Shown: positions 36,987-46,122, counted from the stretch's first letter. The stretch is 64,000 bases of DNA from Pleionea sp. CnH1-48 (GCF_024124665.1 NZ_JAMXSB010000008.1:62001-126000), one strand, 5' to 3'. The notes: generated by a model not told the origin, from the letters alone. Program-made: numbers and translations.

Positions 36987-39497
36987 TTGACAGAAGTCGT
37001 TTTAGTTGAGCCATCTCCTACTTTACGCTTTGGCCTAAACAGATTGCTACAGCAGCATGGTTATCATGTAACCAGCTTCGATAGCTATCGCTTGTTATGT
37101 GCGCACTTCTCTCAAAATGACAGCCCCCCTCCTCAGCTGTTGGTTGTGGGCTGGCCCAATCGCTACGAGTCTGAACGCGCCCATATTGTCGAGTTGTTCG
37201 CCTCGGATCAGCTTAGTTCTGTTCCAGCGCTGGTCTTTGCCCGCAGTATGGAAGAATCGGGTATCAACACTATCTCGAGTCGCTCACAAACGCTGGTTCA
37301 GCTGTGGCGCAACTATCAAGAAAGCATTTCGGCGATCCAACAGTTGCTGCAGTTTCAGCAAACCCAAGGTACCGATGCCGTCAATGACGACAGAATTCAT
37401 GTCTTGTTGGTGGACGACTCTAAAAGTGTCAGAAAGATATACGGCAATCTGCTCAAACAGCTCGACTTTGATGTAACGACAGCCGAAGACGCAGAGCAAG
37501 CCTGGCAAATCGTACAGGAGAAATCCTTCGATCTCGCCATCATCGACTATTTTATGCCGGGAGAAAATGGCGCTATGTTATGCCAGAAACTCTCTCAGTC
37601 ACCAAGACATCGCCAAATTATTAAAAGTGTTCTTACCGGCACTTATAAAGACGATGTGATAGAAGAATGTCTGAACGCTGGTGCGCACGAGTGCATGTTT
37701 AAAAACGAGTCAACGAACTTATTTCGGGCCCGTGTTAAAGCCATGGCTAAACAAGTACGAAACTCTCGCAATCTCGCTCAGCAAAAAGCCCACTTTGAAA
37801 GTATCCTTACCTCCGTAGGTGACGGCATCTATGGTGTTGATCACCTAGGTAATCTCATTTTTATTAACCCGGCAGCCAGCCATATTCTACGCTACAGTAA
37901 TGACGCAGGTATTTTGGGTCAGCCTGCGCATAAGTTGTTCCATGGCAAAGATGAACACGGCAATCCGATCAGCGAAGATACCAATTATCTCTATCAGGCT
38001 TATTTGCTTGCCGATACCCTACACGATTGGGAAACGGTTTTTTGGACATCAGAAGATAACCTGATTCATGTCGAATGCACCATCAAGCCGCTTACCAGCA
38101 ACAACGAAAATCTGGGCGCCGTTGTCGTATTCAAAGACATCTCAGAGAGAAAGCTCATAGAAGATGAGCTCAATTGGCAGCTCAATCATGATCACCTTAC
38201 CCAACTTTTGAACCGTTCGTCCTTCGAACAACAACTCGGCCAAGAAATACTGCGACTCAAACACAATAGCAATTTATCGGCACTACTTTATATCGATCTT
38301 GATAACTTTAAGATGGTTAATGATGAAGCCGGACACAGTGCAGGCGACGAACTGCTGGTAATGATCAGTGAGCATATTCGTTCGCGACTGCGCCACAGCG
38401 ACTTAGCCGCTCGCCTCGGCGGTGACGAATTTGCCATTTTGTTGAGAGATATTAAACGAGAATCTCTTGACGCTCTGGCTAACAACTATCGTGAGGTACT
38501 GGAGAATATTCATTTTGAGTTCAACGGCAAAGCCTACCCAGTGTCTGGCAGTATTGGCGTGAATGTTCTGTCTTATCAAACAACAAGCCGGTCACTGGCC
38601 TTGGAGCATGCAGACTACGCTTGTAAAGTTGCCAAACAGACAGGAAAAAACCAGGTTCATATATTTACTGATAACGATAAAAAGTCCATCAGTTCAGAAC
38701 TCGACTCTGGCTGGAAGCACCGCATCGAAAAAGGCTTATCAGATAACCTGTTCCATCTTGAGTACCAACCCGTTTACGATATAACAAACGCAGATTTCAG
38801 TGAATTATCAGAAGTCAAAAAACAAGACGTACAAAGCTGGTTACAGGCGAACCTGCCTATTGCTCAATACGAAGCATTTATTCGCCTCCGTCAGACTGAT
38901 GGGTCTAACTTTATGCCGCGGGCTTTTCTGAGTGATGCGGAGCGCTTCGATCTTATTACTCAAATCGACCTCTGGGTTATCGAAGACACCCTGTCAACCT
39001 TAAAAGAGATGGATAACGACATCACCTTTAACCTTAATTTGTCAGCCATCACTTTAATGGACAGTGATACACAACAACTCATTGCTGATAGATTGTTTGC
39101 CGATCAGGATGTTGCCAAACGCATCAACATCGAGTTGGGTGAACAGCACCTGCTGCACTACCGAGATCAACTCAAACCCACCTTAGAAGTGTTAGCAGAC
39201 ATAGGGGTAGGGATTTTGATTGATAATTTTGGTCGCAACTTTAGTTTATTTTCTAAAGTAAGAGAGCTACCTGTGACTGGCATAAAAATCGATGGTCTCT
39301 TCACTCAAAATATTGCCTGGGATCCAATCGATAGAAAACTGGTTCATTCGATGGTAGAAGTAGCTAAAGCGGGCGGCGTACACACAACAGCAAAATCAGT
39401 AGAAACCATTGAAGCGCTGACCAACCTGCAACAGGATGGCGTACATTATGCCCAAGGGCACTTACTTTGCTACCCATCAGACAATCTACCCAGTTAA
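36987..39497 (+). CDS. Diguanylate cyclase with two receiver domains, PAS, GGDEF and a degenerate EAL domain
   Basis: 836 residues; start TTG 36987 with TGGA upstream, no in-frame ATG nearby. Order: receiver-like domain (1-125) without clear phospho-site; true receiver (about 134-255, LLVDDSKSVRK, AIIDYFMPGENG); PAS (about 265-390); GGDEF (about 400-560) with intact RLGGDEFAILL and an I-site RHSD five residues before it; EAL-like (580-836). The EAL domain is altered: YEAFIRL for EALLR, IDNFG for DDFG, AKSVET for AEGVET, QGHLLCYP for QGYLFSKP. It therefore should make c-di-GMP and probably not degrade it. The EAL remnant may bind c-di-GMP or partners. Confidence 0.88.
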   Translation: MTEVVLVEPSPTLRFGLNRLLQQHGYHVTSFDSYRLLCAHFSQNDSPPPQLLVVGWPNRYESERAHIVELFASDQLSSVPALVFARSMEESGINTISSRSQTLVQLWRNYQESISAIQQLLQFQQTQGTDAVNDDRIHVLLVDDSKSVRKIYGNLLKQLDFDVTTAEDAEQAWQIVQEKSFDLAIIDYFMPGENGAMLCQKLSQSPRHRQIIKSVLTGTYKDDVIEECLNAGAHECMFKNESTNLFRARVKAMAKQVRNSRNLAQQKAHFESILTSVGDGIYGVDHLGNLIFINPAASHILRYSNDAGILGQPAHKLFHGKDEHGNPISEDTNYLYQAYLLADTLHDWETVFWTSEDNLIHVECTIKPLTSNNENLGAVVVFKDISERKLIEDELNWQLNHDHLTQLLNRSSFEQQLGQEILRLKHNSNLSALLYIDLDNFKMVNDEAGHSAGDELLVMISEHIRSRLRHSDLAARLGGDEFAILLRDIKRESLDALANNYREVLENIHFEFNGKAYPVSGSIGVNVLSYQTTSRSLALEHADYACKVAKQTGKNQVHIFTDNDKKSISSELDSGWKHRIEKGLSDNLFHLEYQPVYDITNADFSELSEVKKQDVQSWLQANLPIAQYEAFIRLRQTDGSNFMPRAFLSDAERFDLITQIDLWVIEDTLSTLKEMDNDITFNLNLSAITLMDSDTQQLIADRLFADQDVAKRINIELGEQHLLHYRDQLKPTLEVLADIGVGILIDNFGRNFSLFSKVRELPVTGIKIDGLFTQNIAWDPIDRKLVHSMVEVAKAGGVHTTAKSVETIEALTNLQQDGVHYAQGHLLCYPSDNLPS

Positions 39498-39580
39498 TCT
39501 GCAATCCTACATTCCAACAGACTCTATCAAAAATCAACCTAAGCGTGGTCAAGCCGTATCGTTTACATTAAGATGATGTT

Positions 39581-40105
39581 ATGCAAAAAACTCAAAACAA
39601 CGCATTTACTCTTATTGAATTGATCGTCGTCATTAGCATTCTAGGCATTTTGACACTGGCCGTTCTGGCGAAATATGCCGACTTTAAAGCCGATGCTCGT
39701 CGCGCTTCACTGTCTGCTGTAGAAAGCTCCATTCATTCCATGTCGAATCTGGTTCATCTAAAAGCAGGCTTAGAACAAGTCGACAATGGAACCATCAATA
39801 TCAATGGCCGTAACATCAGTTTATTCAATGGCTATCCAGAAGCTCACTGGAACAGAGCTTTTCGCTATCTGTTAGAACTGTCGGCTGCCTCAGGATTTAC
39901 CCGCCCAAATACCCGTTGTTCTGGATTTGCTTTTTGCGGTGTTGGTAATCGACGTAGCATCCCTGGCATTGGTGCTTTGGCTTCTGGTCGTGCCGTGATG
40001 GTTTGGCCCGAAGGATATTTGCTAAATGAATTATGCTTTGTTTACTACGTCAATCCAGAAAATGGCGATCCGCCAACGATTGGACATACCTTCGACGGTT
40101 GCTAA
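39581..40105 (+). CDS. Type IV pilin / pseudopilin-like protein (MSHA-type)
   Basis: 174 residues. A short leader MQKTQNNA is followed by the prepilin peptidase site and N-methylation motif FTLIELIVVISILGILTLAV with the key Glu at +5. The pairs of Cys (TRCSGFAFCG and LCFVYY..DGC) could form disulfides. Segments such as KADARRASLSAVESSIHSMSNLVHLKA resemble MSHA pilins. It stands alone; assembly genes are elsewhere, apart from the isolated PilB/GspE ATPase at 24753. It is convergent with mtfA. Confidence 0.85.
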   Translation: MQKTQNNAFTLIELIVVISILGILTLAVLAKYADFKADARRASLSAVESSIHSMSNLVHLKAGLEQVDNGTININGRNISLFNGYPEAHWNRAFRYLLELSAASGFTRPNTRCSGFAFCGVGNRRSIPGIGALASGRAVMVWPEGYLLNELCFVYYVNPENGDPPTIGHTFDGC

Positions 40106-40107
40106 CT

Positions 40108-40127
40108 TATACCCGTCGCCTTTCAAG
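40108..40127. repeat. Solo end of the ERIC-like repeat
   Basis: Twenty bases, TATACCCGTCGCCTTTCAAG, are the exact reverse complement of the right end of the full repeats. It lies three bases after the pilin stop and seven before the mtfA stop. A remnant of a larger copy. Confidence 0.75.
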
Positions 40128-40134
40128 CTCTGAT

Positions 40135-40959
40135 TTAGCACCAGCTTACCGGATCAACTTTGAAGTATTTCGAAAGCAAACCATAAACTTGAGGATGTCG
40201 ATTAAGCATCGCTTGCGACTGCTCAAAGAAAACTTCGGTCGCCACCGCAAAAAACTCAGCTGGATTGGTCGCCCCATAGGCATCAAATAAGGTATCAATA
40301 CCGCTGTTTATTTCTCGTTTTAATAACTCAAACTCACGATTAAATACATCAGACCATTGCTGATAACTCATGTCTTTGTTCAGCAACGGAACACCATTAG
40401 TGTCACCAGTTTCATGATCTAATTGATGGGCAAACTCATGGATAACAACATTTTGTCCATCCTCCGGTTCTTGAGCACCAGAGACTGTATGTTGCCATGA
40501 GACAATCACTTTACCTATGCTCCAGGATTCTCCTGACAGTACCCGACGCTGCTCATGAACAACACCCCCTGCGCTAGTATGTTGATGACGGGCAACAAAT
40601 GCCGATGGATAAACATAGATGCTTTTTAACGCGGGATAATAGTTAGTTTTACGATTTAAAATTAATAAACAGGCTTGAGCTGCAATGGTGACTCGAATGT
40701 CATCATCAATCACAATGCCATCGCATCCAACAAAATCTTTTTCAGCTAAAAATACTTGAATATGTTGCTTAAGCTGCAATTGAAGATCAGCCGGCATTAA
40801 ATAAAAATACGGCATACGACGACGTAATATCTTACGCCACTCAGCCGGAAAAGGCTGTTCGCGAATGCCTTGTCGTTGCCTTTCTTTTATAACACCGCGC
40901 AATGCAACCCATAACACCAACGCTAATGCAACAACACCGATAATCAATAATGGATACAC
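40135..40959 (-). CDS. mtfA: Zinc-dependent peptidase MtfA family protein
   Basis: 274 residues (E. coli MtfA 265). An N-terminal membrane helix (YPLLIIGVVALALVLWVAL) is followed by the M90 domain: RRRMPYFYLMPADLQLQLK, GCDGIVIDDDIRVTIAAQACLLIL, and the zinc site VIHEFAHQLDHETGD (HExxH). In E. coli MtfA binds the repressor Mlc and so affects ptsG; whether Mlc exists here is unknown. The membrane helix is a difference from soluble E. coli MtfA. Confidence 0.88.
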   Translation of the reverse strand: MYPLLIIGVVALALVLWVALRGVIKERQRQGIREQPFPAEWRKILRRRMPYFYLMPADLQLQLKQHIQVFLAEKDFVGCDGIVIDDDIRVTIAAQACLLILNRKTNYYPALKSIYVYPSAFVARHQHTSAGGVVHEQRRVLSGESWSIGKVIVSWQHTVSGAQEPEDGQNVVIHEFAHQLDHETGDTNGVPLLNKDMSYQQWSDVFNREFELLKREINSGIDTLFDAYGATNPAEFFAVATEVFFEQSQAMLNRHPQVYGLLSKYFKVDPVSWC

Positions 40960-41111
40960 AAAATACCTTTATGTTAAGCCAATCTTGGCACTGCCTTTTT
41001 AGGGCTTTATTGCCGTGTGGTAACCAAGATTATTTTTTAGATTAAGTATTAAGTGGGGAGCATTTAAGAGATTTCAACAGTTCGAAAAATACGCTTACAT
41101 CTAGGGTTAAT

Positions 41112-41238
41112 TATACCCAAAGTATTTCAAGGTGCAGGTAGGCGGCCAGCAAGCGAATCCCCTGAACTTAGATACACTAAGTGATTGGGGTGAGTGCGCG
41201 CAGCCAACACCGCTGCACCTTGAAAGGCGACGGGTATA
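41112..41238. repeat. ERIC-like repeat, copy 2 (left member of a tandem pair)
   Basis: 127 bp, TATACCC to GGGTATA, the cleanest copy: TTTCAAGGTGCAG against CTGCACCTTGAAA. It shares the bases TA at 41237-41238 with the next copy. Confidence 0.88.
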
Positions 41239-41375
41239 TACCCAAAGTATTTCAAGGTGCAGGCAGGCGGCCAGCAAGCGAATCCCCTGAGCTTAGACAC
41301 ACTAAGTGATTGGGGTGAGTGCGCGCAGCGCTGCAACTTGAAAACAACGCTGCATCTTGAAAGGCGACGGGTATA
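41237..41375. repeat. ERIC-like repeat, copy 3 (right member of a tandem pair)
   Basis: 139 bp. The right side carries a short internal duplication: CGCTGCAACTTGAAA and then CGCTGCATCTTGAAA. It ends GGGTATA. Junction with copy 2 reads GGGTATATACCC. Confidence 0.85.
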
Positions 41376-41385
41376 GTTCAAATAC

Positions 41386-41421
41386 AAAAAGCCCGTAAGA
41401 GTCACCTCTTACGGGCTTTTG
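41386..41421 (-). terminator. Terminator of fadE
   Basis: AAAAGCCCGTAAGA and TCTTACGGGCTTTT form a 14-bp stem; on the minus strand it is followed by TTTTTGTATTT. Confidence 0.88.
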
Positions 41422-41443
41422 AATGACTTAATACAGTCAGTAA

Positions 41444-43900
41444 TTAGGCAGCTTTTGATTTCGCTTTTGGCTTACCTTCTTTACCTGTCGCAATGTACTC
41501 TTTGCTGTAGTCATCAACCTGAATCGCATCAAGTCGTGCAGCTTCAGCTTCTGCGTACATATTCGCTTCTTCCTGAGTGAAAACCCCCGTTGCCAAAGCA
41601 GTTGCGATAGTATCTTCTTTGGTGCGGCCAGCTTTCAACTTACCCGCTTTCATAGCATCACGTAATTTCAATGCCAGTGGAGCAGATGCCAACACTTTCT
41701 TAAAGGCATGTTCGATACGACCAGCTGGGTCATTCTCTTCACCAATAAAGATGTTGTTAGTCAAGCGGTCACGCAACTCACAATCTGTCAGCATGGACTG
41801 AACAATTTTGTGATCTAACTTATCTGATGGCATTTTATAAGCACGGCCATAAGGGAATACCAAACGCTTCAATGTCGCACCTAACCAGCTAACAGGTAAG
41901 TTATCGAAGAAGTCCATGAACGCTTTTTGAGTCAAGAACAAGTTCTTCTGCAAACACCACTCAACATAAGGAAGATCTGACAGAGGACGGCCATTATCTT
42001 CGTAGAACTTAAGGACTGTAGAAGACATGTAAAGGTAACTTAATACATCACCTAAACGAGCAGACAATCGCTCTTTACGCTTCAACTCACCGCCCAGTAG
42101 CATCATGGAGATATCAGATACCATAGCAAGAGCAGAACTCATTCGAGTCAGCTGCTGATAGTAGTAAGCGGTTTTGCCACTGGTAGGCTTGTGCGCAATA
42201 CGGCCCGCAGTGAAACTCAAGCTCAAAGTACGAACAAAGTTACTTACGCCGTAACCAATATGGCGGAAGAACAATGAATCAAATTCATTTAGACCAGCAC
42301 GCTCGTCAGGGTTGTTAGCCGCTTGCATTTCGCGGAAAACAAATGGATGACAACGGATAGCACCTTGACCAAAGATCATCAAGTTACGAGTCAGGATGTT
42401 CGCGCCTTCTACTGTGATAGAAATCGGCATCGACATGTAGCCAGATGACAAGTAGTTCCGGTCACCCATGATAACGCCACGGCCACCATGAATATCCATC
42501 GCATCGGTTACGATGTTACGAGCCAACTCAGTCATGTGATATTTAGCAATCGCTGTCACAACCGAAGGCTTGCACGACAAGTCAACCGCGCCTGCAGTCA
42601 TAACACGCATCGATTCTAGCTGATAAGTATCACCCGCTACACGAGCCAGAGCTTCTTCGACACCTTCAAATTGACCGATAGACGTTTTGAACTGCTGACG
42701 TAGTACAGAGTAAGCACCCGTTAAGCGGTAGCTCAATTTACCTGTCGCAGCGGCTGATGACGGCAACGAGATGCCTCGACCTGCAGACAGACATTCAACC
42801 AGCATGCGCCAGCCTTTACCTGCGTATTCTTGACCACCGATAATCCAATCAATTGGAATGAACACGTCTTTACCATGAGTCGGTCCATTCATAAACGCCT
42901 GACCCATTGGGTAATGGCGGTTACCAACTTCTACGCCTTCGTGGTCAGTAGGAATCAATGCACAGGTAATACCTAAATCTTCTTCATCACCCAACAAGCC
43001 CTCTGGATCGTGCAGTTTGAAGGCCAGACCTAATACTGTCGCGATAGGTGCAAGTGTGATGTAACGTTTGTTCCAAGATAAACGAATACCTAAAGTTTCT
43101 TTACCTTCGAACTCGCCTTTACAAACGACACCTAAATCAGGGATAGCGCCCGCATCAGAGCCAGCTTCTGGACCGGTCAATGCAAAGCAGGGAATCTCTT
43201 CGCCTTTTGCTAAACGAGGCAAGTAGTGATTTTTCTGTTCTTCTGTACCGTAGTGAAGAAGTAACTCAGCAGGTCCCAAAGAGTTAGGAACCATAACCGA
43301 TACTGATAATGAACCACTGCGTGTCGCTAACTTAGAAACAACAGTAGAGTGGGCAAAGGCAGAAAAACCAAGGCCACCGTACTCTTTCGGGATAATCATT
43401 CCCAAGAAGCCTTCTTTCTTCATGTATTCCCAGGCTTCTGGGGGTAAATCTTTATCTTCGTGAACCACTTTCCAGTCATTAACCATCTTACACAGTTCTT
43501 CAACCTGATGATTAACAAAGTCGTTTTCTTCTTTCGACAATTCTGGCTTAGGATAGCTCAGCATTTGTTTCCAGTCGGGGTTACCTTTAAATAACTCACC
43601 GTCCCACCATACATCACCCGCTTCAAGCGCTTCGCGCTCTGTCGAGTTCATAGGAGGAAGTAACGATTTAAAGATCTTGAAGATGGGCTGCGTAATTTTA
43701 TCTTTACGCAAATCTTCCAGAAAATACAGAGCAGCAAATGCGCCCAGTAGAATCCATGGTATTAATGTGAATTCCCAGATTAATCCCATAACAACTAATG
43801 CAACTGCCGCCATAGCAAGAGCATTACCCGTTCTCATTCGCTTATATCCACTCACCCAAACTACAGCGATGAGTGCTAACAACTGCCCTAACGCGATCAT
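41444..43900 (-). CDS. fadE: Acyl-CoA dehydrogenase FadE
   Basis: 818 residues (E. coli FadE 814). Two N-terminal membrane helices (IALGQLLALIAVVWVSG and AMAAVALVVMGLIWEFTLIPWILLGAFAAL) precede the acyl-CoA dehydrogenase fold (about 110-500: KEYGGLGFSAFAHS, CFALTGPEAGSDAGAIPD, DIHGGRGVIMGDRNYL). A DUF1974-type C-terminal region follows and ends Lys/Ala-rich. FadE catalyses the first oxidation of fatty acyl-CoA in beta-oxidation at the inner membrane. It lies 32 bp downstream of psrA in the same direction and is probably cotranscribed and so under PsrA control. Confidence 0.94.
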   Translation of the reverse strand: MIALGQLLALIAVVWVSGYKRMRTGNALAMAAVALVVMGLIWEFTLIPWILLGAFAALYFLEDLRKDKITQPIFKIFKSLLPPMNSTEREALEAGDVWWDGELFKGNPDWKQMLSYPKPELSKEENDFVNHQVEELCKMVNDWKVVHEDKDLPPEAWEYMKKEGFLGMIIPKEYGGLGFSAFAHSTVVSKLATRSGSLSVSVMVPNSLGPAELLLHYGTEEQKNHYLPRLAKGEEIPCFALTGPEAGSDAGAIPDLGVVCKGEFEGKETLGIRLSWNKRYITLAPIATVLGLAFKLHDPEGLLGDEEDLGITCALIPTDHEGVEVGNRHYPMGQAFMNGPTHGKDVFIPIDWIIGGQEYAGKGWRMLVECLSAGRGISLPSSAAATGKLSYRLTGAYSVLRQQFKTSIGQFEGVEEALARVAGDTYQLESMRVMTAGAVDLSCKPSVVTAIAKYHMTELARNIVTDAMDIHGGRGVIMGDRNYLSSGYMSMPISITVEGANILTRNLMIFGQGAIRCHPFVFREMQAANNPDERAGLNEFDSLFFRHIGYGVSNFVRTLSLSFTAGRIAHKPTSGKTAYYYQQLTRMSSALAMVSDISMMLLGGELKRKERLSARLGDVLSYLYMSSTVLKFYEDNGRPLSDLPYVEWCLQKNLFLTQKAFMDFFDNLPVSWLGATLKRLVFPYGRAYKMPSDKLDHKIVQSMLTDCELRDRLTNNIFIGEENDPAGRIEHAFKKVLASAPLALKLRDAMKAGKLKAGRTKEDTIATALATGVFTQEEANMYAEAEAARLDAIQVDDYSKEYIATGKEGKPKAKSKAA

Positions 43901-43932
43901 GACTTCACTCCAACTTAAACAGAATATCTAAA

Positions 43933-44571
43933 TCAAAAAGAAACTTCGGCTCGTAACCCAGCACCAAGAAACGGTAACAAGCGTTCCATGGTTTGCGATA
44001 AATTAACCGTTTCACCAAAATCCGATGCTGCGATATCACGCAAAGCATCGCTACCTGCCAAGGTAAATATGACGGTACCTAACATAAAATGAAGCCGCCA
44101 AAACATCTCTTTCGGTTCCAATTCGGGGTACGCCTTATGCAACAAACGGGTAAAACGACTCAAAACAGGAGCATAATTCTCCATCATGAATCGTCGTAAA
44201 TGCCCCTGTGTTTCGGCATAAGCCCGGCCCAGCAACTTCATAAATACTGACGAACCATCGGGTCGCATTCCCTCGATAGCCAATAATGGCTTAACGACGG
44301 TATGTAACACCTGATCAATCGTCACTTTTTCGACCTGTTGCTCCAAACGAGCCATCTCTACTTGTAGGTCATCACTAAAACGTCGTAAAAACCGGTCAAA
44401 TACGGCCTGAATCAACGACTTTTTGGAACCAAAGTGATAATTAACAGACGCTAGATTGACATCAGCACGTGTTGTAATGGTTCTAAGACTGGTTTCTGCA
44501 AACCCACGCTCAGCAAAGAGCCCTTCGGCAGCATCCAGAATTTTGTCTTTGGTAGATTGTCGGTTACTCAT
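43933..44571 (-). CDS. psrA: TetR-family regulator PsrA-like
   Basis: About 212 residues from ATG 44571. The N-terminal HTH reads KDKILDAAEGLFAERGFAETS..VNLASVNYHFGSKKSLIQAVFDRFL, very like Pseudomonas PsrA; the C-terminal ligand domain has GRAYAETQGHLRRFM and FWRLHFMLGTVIFTLAGSDALR, also PsrA-like. PsrA senses long-chain fatty acids and controls fadE-type genes and itself. The frame is open to 44616, but the promoter and two PsrA-type boxes occupy 44589-44632, so the downstream ATG is the start. It precedes fadE in one transcript. Confidence 0.85.
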   Translation of the reverse strand: MSNRQSTKDKILDAAEGLFAERGFAETSLRTITTRADVNLASVNYHFGSKKSLIQAVFDRFLRRFSDDLQVEMARLEQQVEKVTIDQVLHTVVKPLLAIEGMRPDGSSVFMKLLGRAYAETQGHLRRFMMENYAPVLSRFTRLLHKAYPELEPKEMFWRLHFMLGTVIFTLAGSDALRDIAASDFGETVNLSQTMERLLPFLGAGLRAEVSF

Positions 44572-44588
44572 CAGCTCAATCAAAAATC

Positions 44589-44615
44589 CAAACAAGTGTT
44601 TGAAACATACGTTCA
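44589..44615. promoter_or_regulatory. Two tandem PsrA-type operator boxes
   Basis: CAAAC-AAGT-GTTTG (44589-44602) is a perfect palindrome matching the known PsrA box, (G/C)AAAC N4 GTTT(G/C). GAAAC-ATAC-GTTCA (44602-44615) is a second with one deviation, sharing one G. They cover the -10 and start region of the psrA promoter, as expected for autorepression. Confidence 0.75.
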
Positions 44616-44632
44616 ATTCAACTGTTTGTCAA
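44604..44632 (-). promoter_or_regulatory. psrA promoter
   Basis: On the minus strand a perfect TTGACA (44632-44627), 17 bp, then TATGTT (44609-44604). The -10 lies inside the second PsrA box. Confidence 0.7.
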
Positions 44633-44834
44633 GCACAACGACCCTTACTAAAGTCTAGCCTAAGGGTTAGATTATAGAGTTGAGATAGGATATTTTTTAT
44701 ACGAAATTGATTTATCCAGCAGCGCTTTTAGAAAGATAAGAAAGAATGCAAAAGAAACCCTCAGCTCTTTATAAAAAACTCAAGACCCGAGGAGATATCA
44801 ATCAATAGTCTTAAACACTTCTTTGAGAGACAAT

Positions 44835-45101
44835 TTACGAAAGGTCACCCTCTTGAGAACGAACCCACTCAATCAGTTCACCATATTGAAAAGGCCAGCC
44901 TAATTCTCGGTTAGATTTTTGGCTTAAGATCACAGGAATTCTTTCGCCATATTTATTCACCCATTGTTGCTCTTCGACTATATCGACAACCTCAAATGAC
45001 AACATTTTATCAATATCACCATGCTGCTGCGCATAGTCAATCATGGCTTTCGCCTCTTCGCATAAATGACACCCTTCGGTGGAAAAAAGTAAAAACGACA
45101 T
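44835..45101 (-). CDS. Glutaredoxin-like protein
   Basis: 88 residues, a thioredoxin-fold protein of the glutaredoxin/DUF836 kind. It begins SFLLFSTEGCHLCEEAK with the redox CxxC, and has the cis-Pro segment GERIPVILS. The C-terminal helix is FQYGELIEWVRSQ. It probably takes part in thiol-disulfide exchange in the cytoplasm; the partner is unknown. Monocistronic, divergent from the histone H1-like gene. Confidence 0.85.
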   Translation of the reverse strand: MSFLLFSTEGCHLCEEAKAMIDYAQQHGDIDKMLSFEVVDIVEEQQWVNKYGERIPVILSQKSNRELGWPFQYGELIEWVRSQEGDLS

Positions 45102-45243
45102 GATTTTTTCTCAATTCGCCAAAAAAAATAAATATTTTTAATTTAAACTGGCGCATCTATAACAAAACATATTCACATTTGTCTATAGTAGTTTTATAAT
45201 CCGCGCGCAAATTTTAATCACAAATGAATAAAGGTTCAAAACC

Positions 45244-46101
45244 ATGGCAAAAGCGAAAGTAGCAAAAAAGAAAGCCGCCAAAAAAGCAGCTCCTAAAGCA
45301 GCGAAAAAAACGGCTCCAAAAAAAGTAGCAAAAAAGGCTGTTAAGAAAGCAGCTCCAAAAGCAACTCGTAAAGCAGCACCTAAAAAAGCAGCTGCCAAAA
45401 AAGCGGTAAAAAAAGCAGCTAACGTATCTGCATTACAGCTTGCAAAAGTAGAATTTGAAAAAGCAGCAGCTAATCTAGCTTCTGTTGCAGCGAAAGAAGT
45501 AGCAACAGCAGAGAAAAACATCGTTAAAGTAGAGAAAGCTGCCAAAGCTACTGCTGACCGCCTAGCCAAAGCCAAAGAAAAACTGAAAGCGGCTCAAGCT
45601 AAAGTTAAACAGAAGAAAACTCCAGCAGCCGTAAAAAGCGTTGCTACCAACAAAGCAAAAGTTGCTGAGCTATCAGTAGCAGCAAAAGAAGCTAAAGCTA
45701 ACCTTGATACAGCAAAAGGCGACATCAAAGTTGCAAAAGACGAGCAGAAAAAAGTTTCTGGCCAGATGAAAGCCCTAGAAGCACACAGCAAGCAACTAGC
45801 GAAAGAAGAAGCTGCAGAGCAAAAAAAGCAGGCAGCAAAAGACAAAGCGAAGGCTAAAGCAGCTAAATTAAAAGAAGCAGCTAAGAAAAAGGCCGATCGT
45901 GAAGCGAAAGCAGCGGCAAAAGCTGAAGCAGCAGCTAAGAAAAAAGCTGACCGTGAAGCAAAAGCAGCGGCAAAAGCTGAAGCAGCAGCCAAGAAAAAAG
46001 CGGAGCGCGAAGCGAAAGCAGCAGCTAAAGCTAAAGCAGCGCCTGTAGCAAAAGAAGAAGCTCCAGCAACTGAAGCACCTGTTGCTGAAACTGCAGAATA
46101 A
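45244..46101 (+). CDS. Histone H1-like Lys/Ala-rich protein
   Basis: 285 residues, almost entirely Ala, Lys and Glu. The N-terminal 60 resemble the tail of histone H1 (KKAAKKAAPKAAKKTAPKK with PK pairs). Residues about 62-200 form a charged coiled coil (KVEFEKAAANLASVAAKEV, DRLAKAKEKLKAAQAKVKQ). From about 210 three 18-residue units of EAAAKKKADREAKAAAKA type follow, and the tail is acidic (EEAPATEAPVAETAE). The basic N-terminus should bind DNA or polyphosphate non-specifically; AlgP and Hc1-type proteins are the nearest known analogues. The acidic tail and coiled coil are unlike those. Own promoter and terminator. Confidence 0.8.
   Translation: MAKAKVAKKKAAKKAAPKAAKKTAPKKVAKKAVKKAAPKATRKAAPKKAAAKKAVKKAANVSALQLAKVEFEKAAANLASVAAKEVATAEKNIVKVEKAAKATADRLAKAKEKLKAAQAKVKQKKTPAAVKSVATNKAKVAELSVAAKEAKANLDTAKGDIKVAKDEQKKVSGQMKALEAHSKQLAKEEAAEQKKQAAKDKAKAKAAKLKEAAKKKADREAKAAAKAEAAAKKKADREAKAAAKAEAAAKKKAEREAKAAAKAKAAPVAKEEAPATEAPVAETAE
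45871..46032 (+). repeat. Three tandem 54-bp units in the histone H1-like gene
   Basis: Units at 45871-45924, 45925-45978 and 45979-46032 encode 18 residues each with the core AAKKKA(D/E)REAKAAAKA. They differ at a few synonymous sites and one D/E change, so copy number could vary between strains by slippage or recombination. Confidence 0.85.
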
Positions 46102-46122
46102 TCGCAGTCTTCTATGAAAGCC

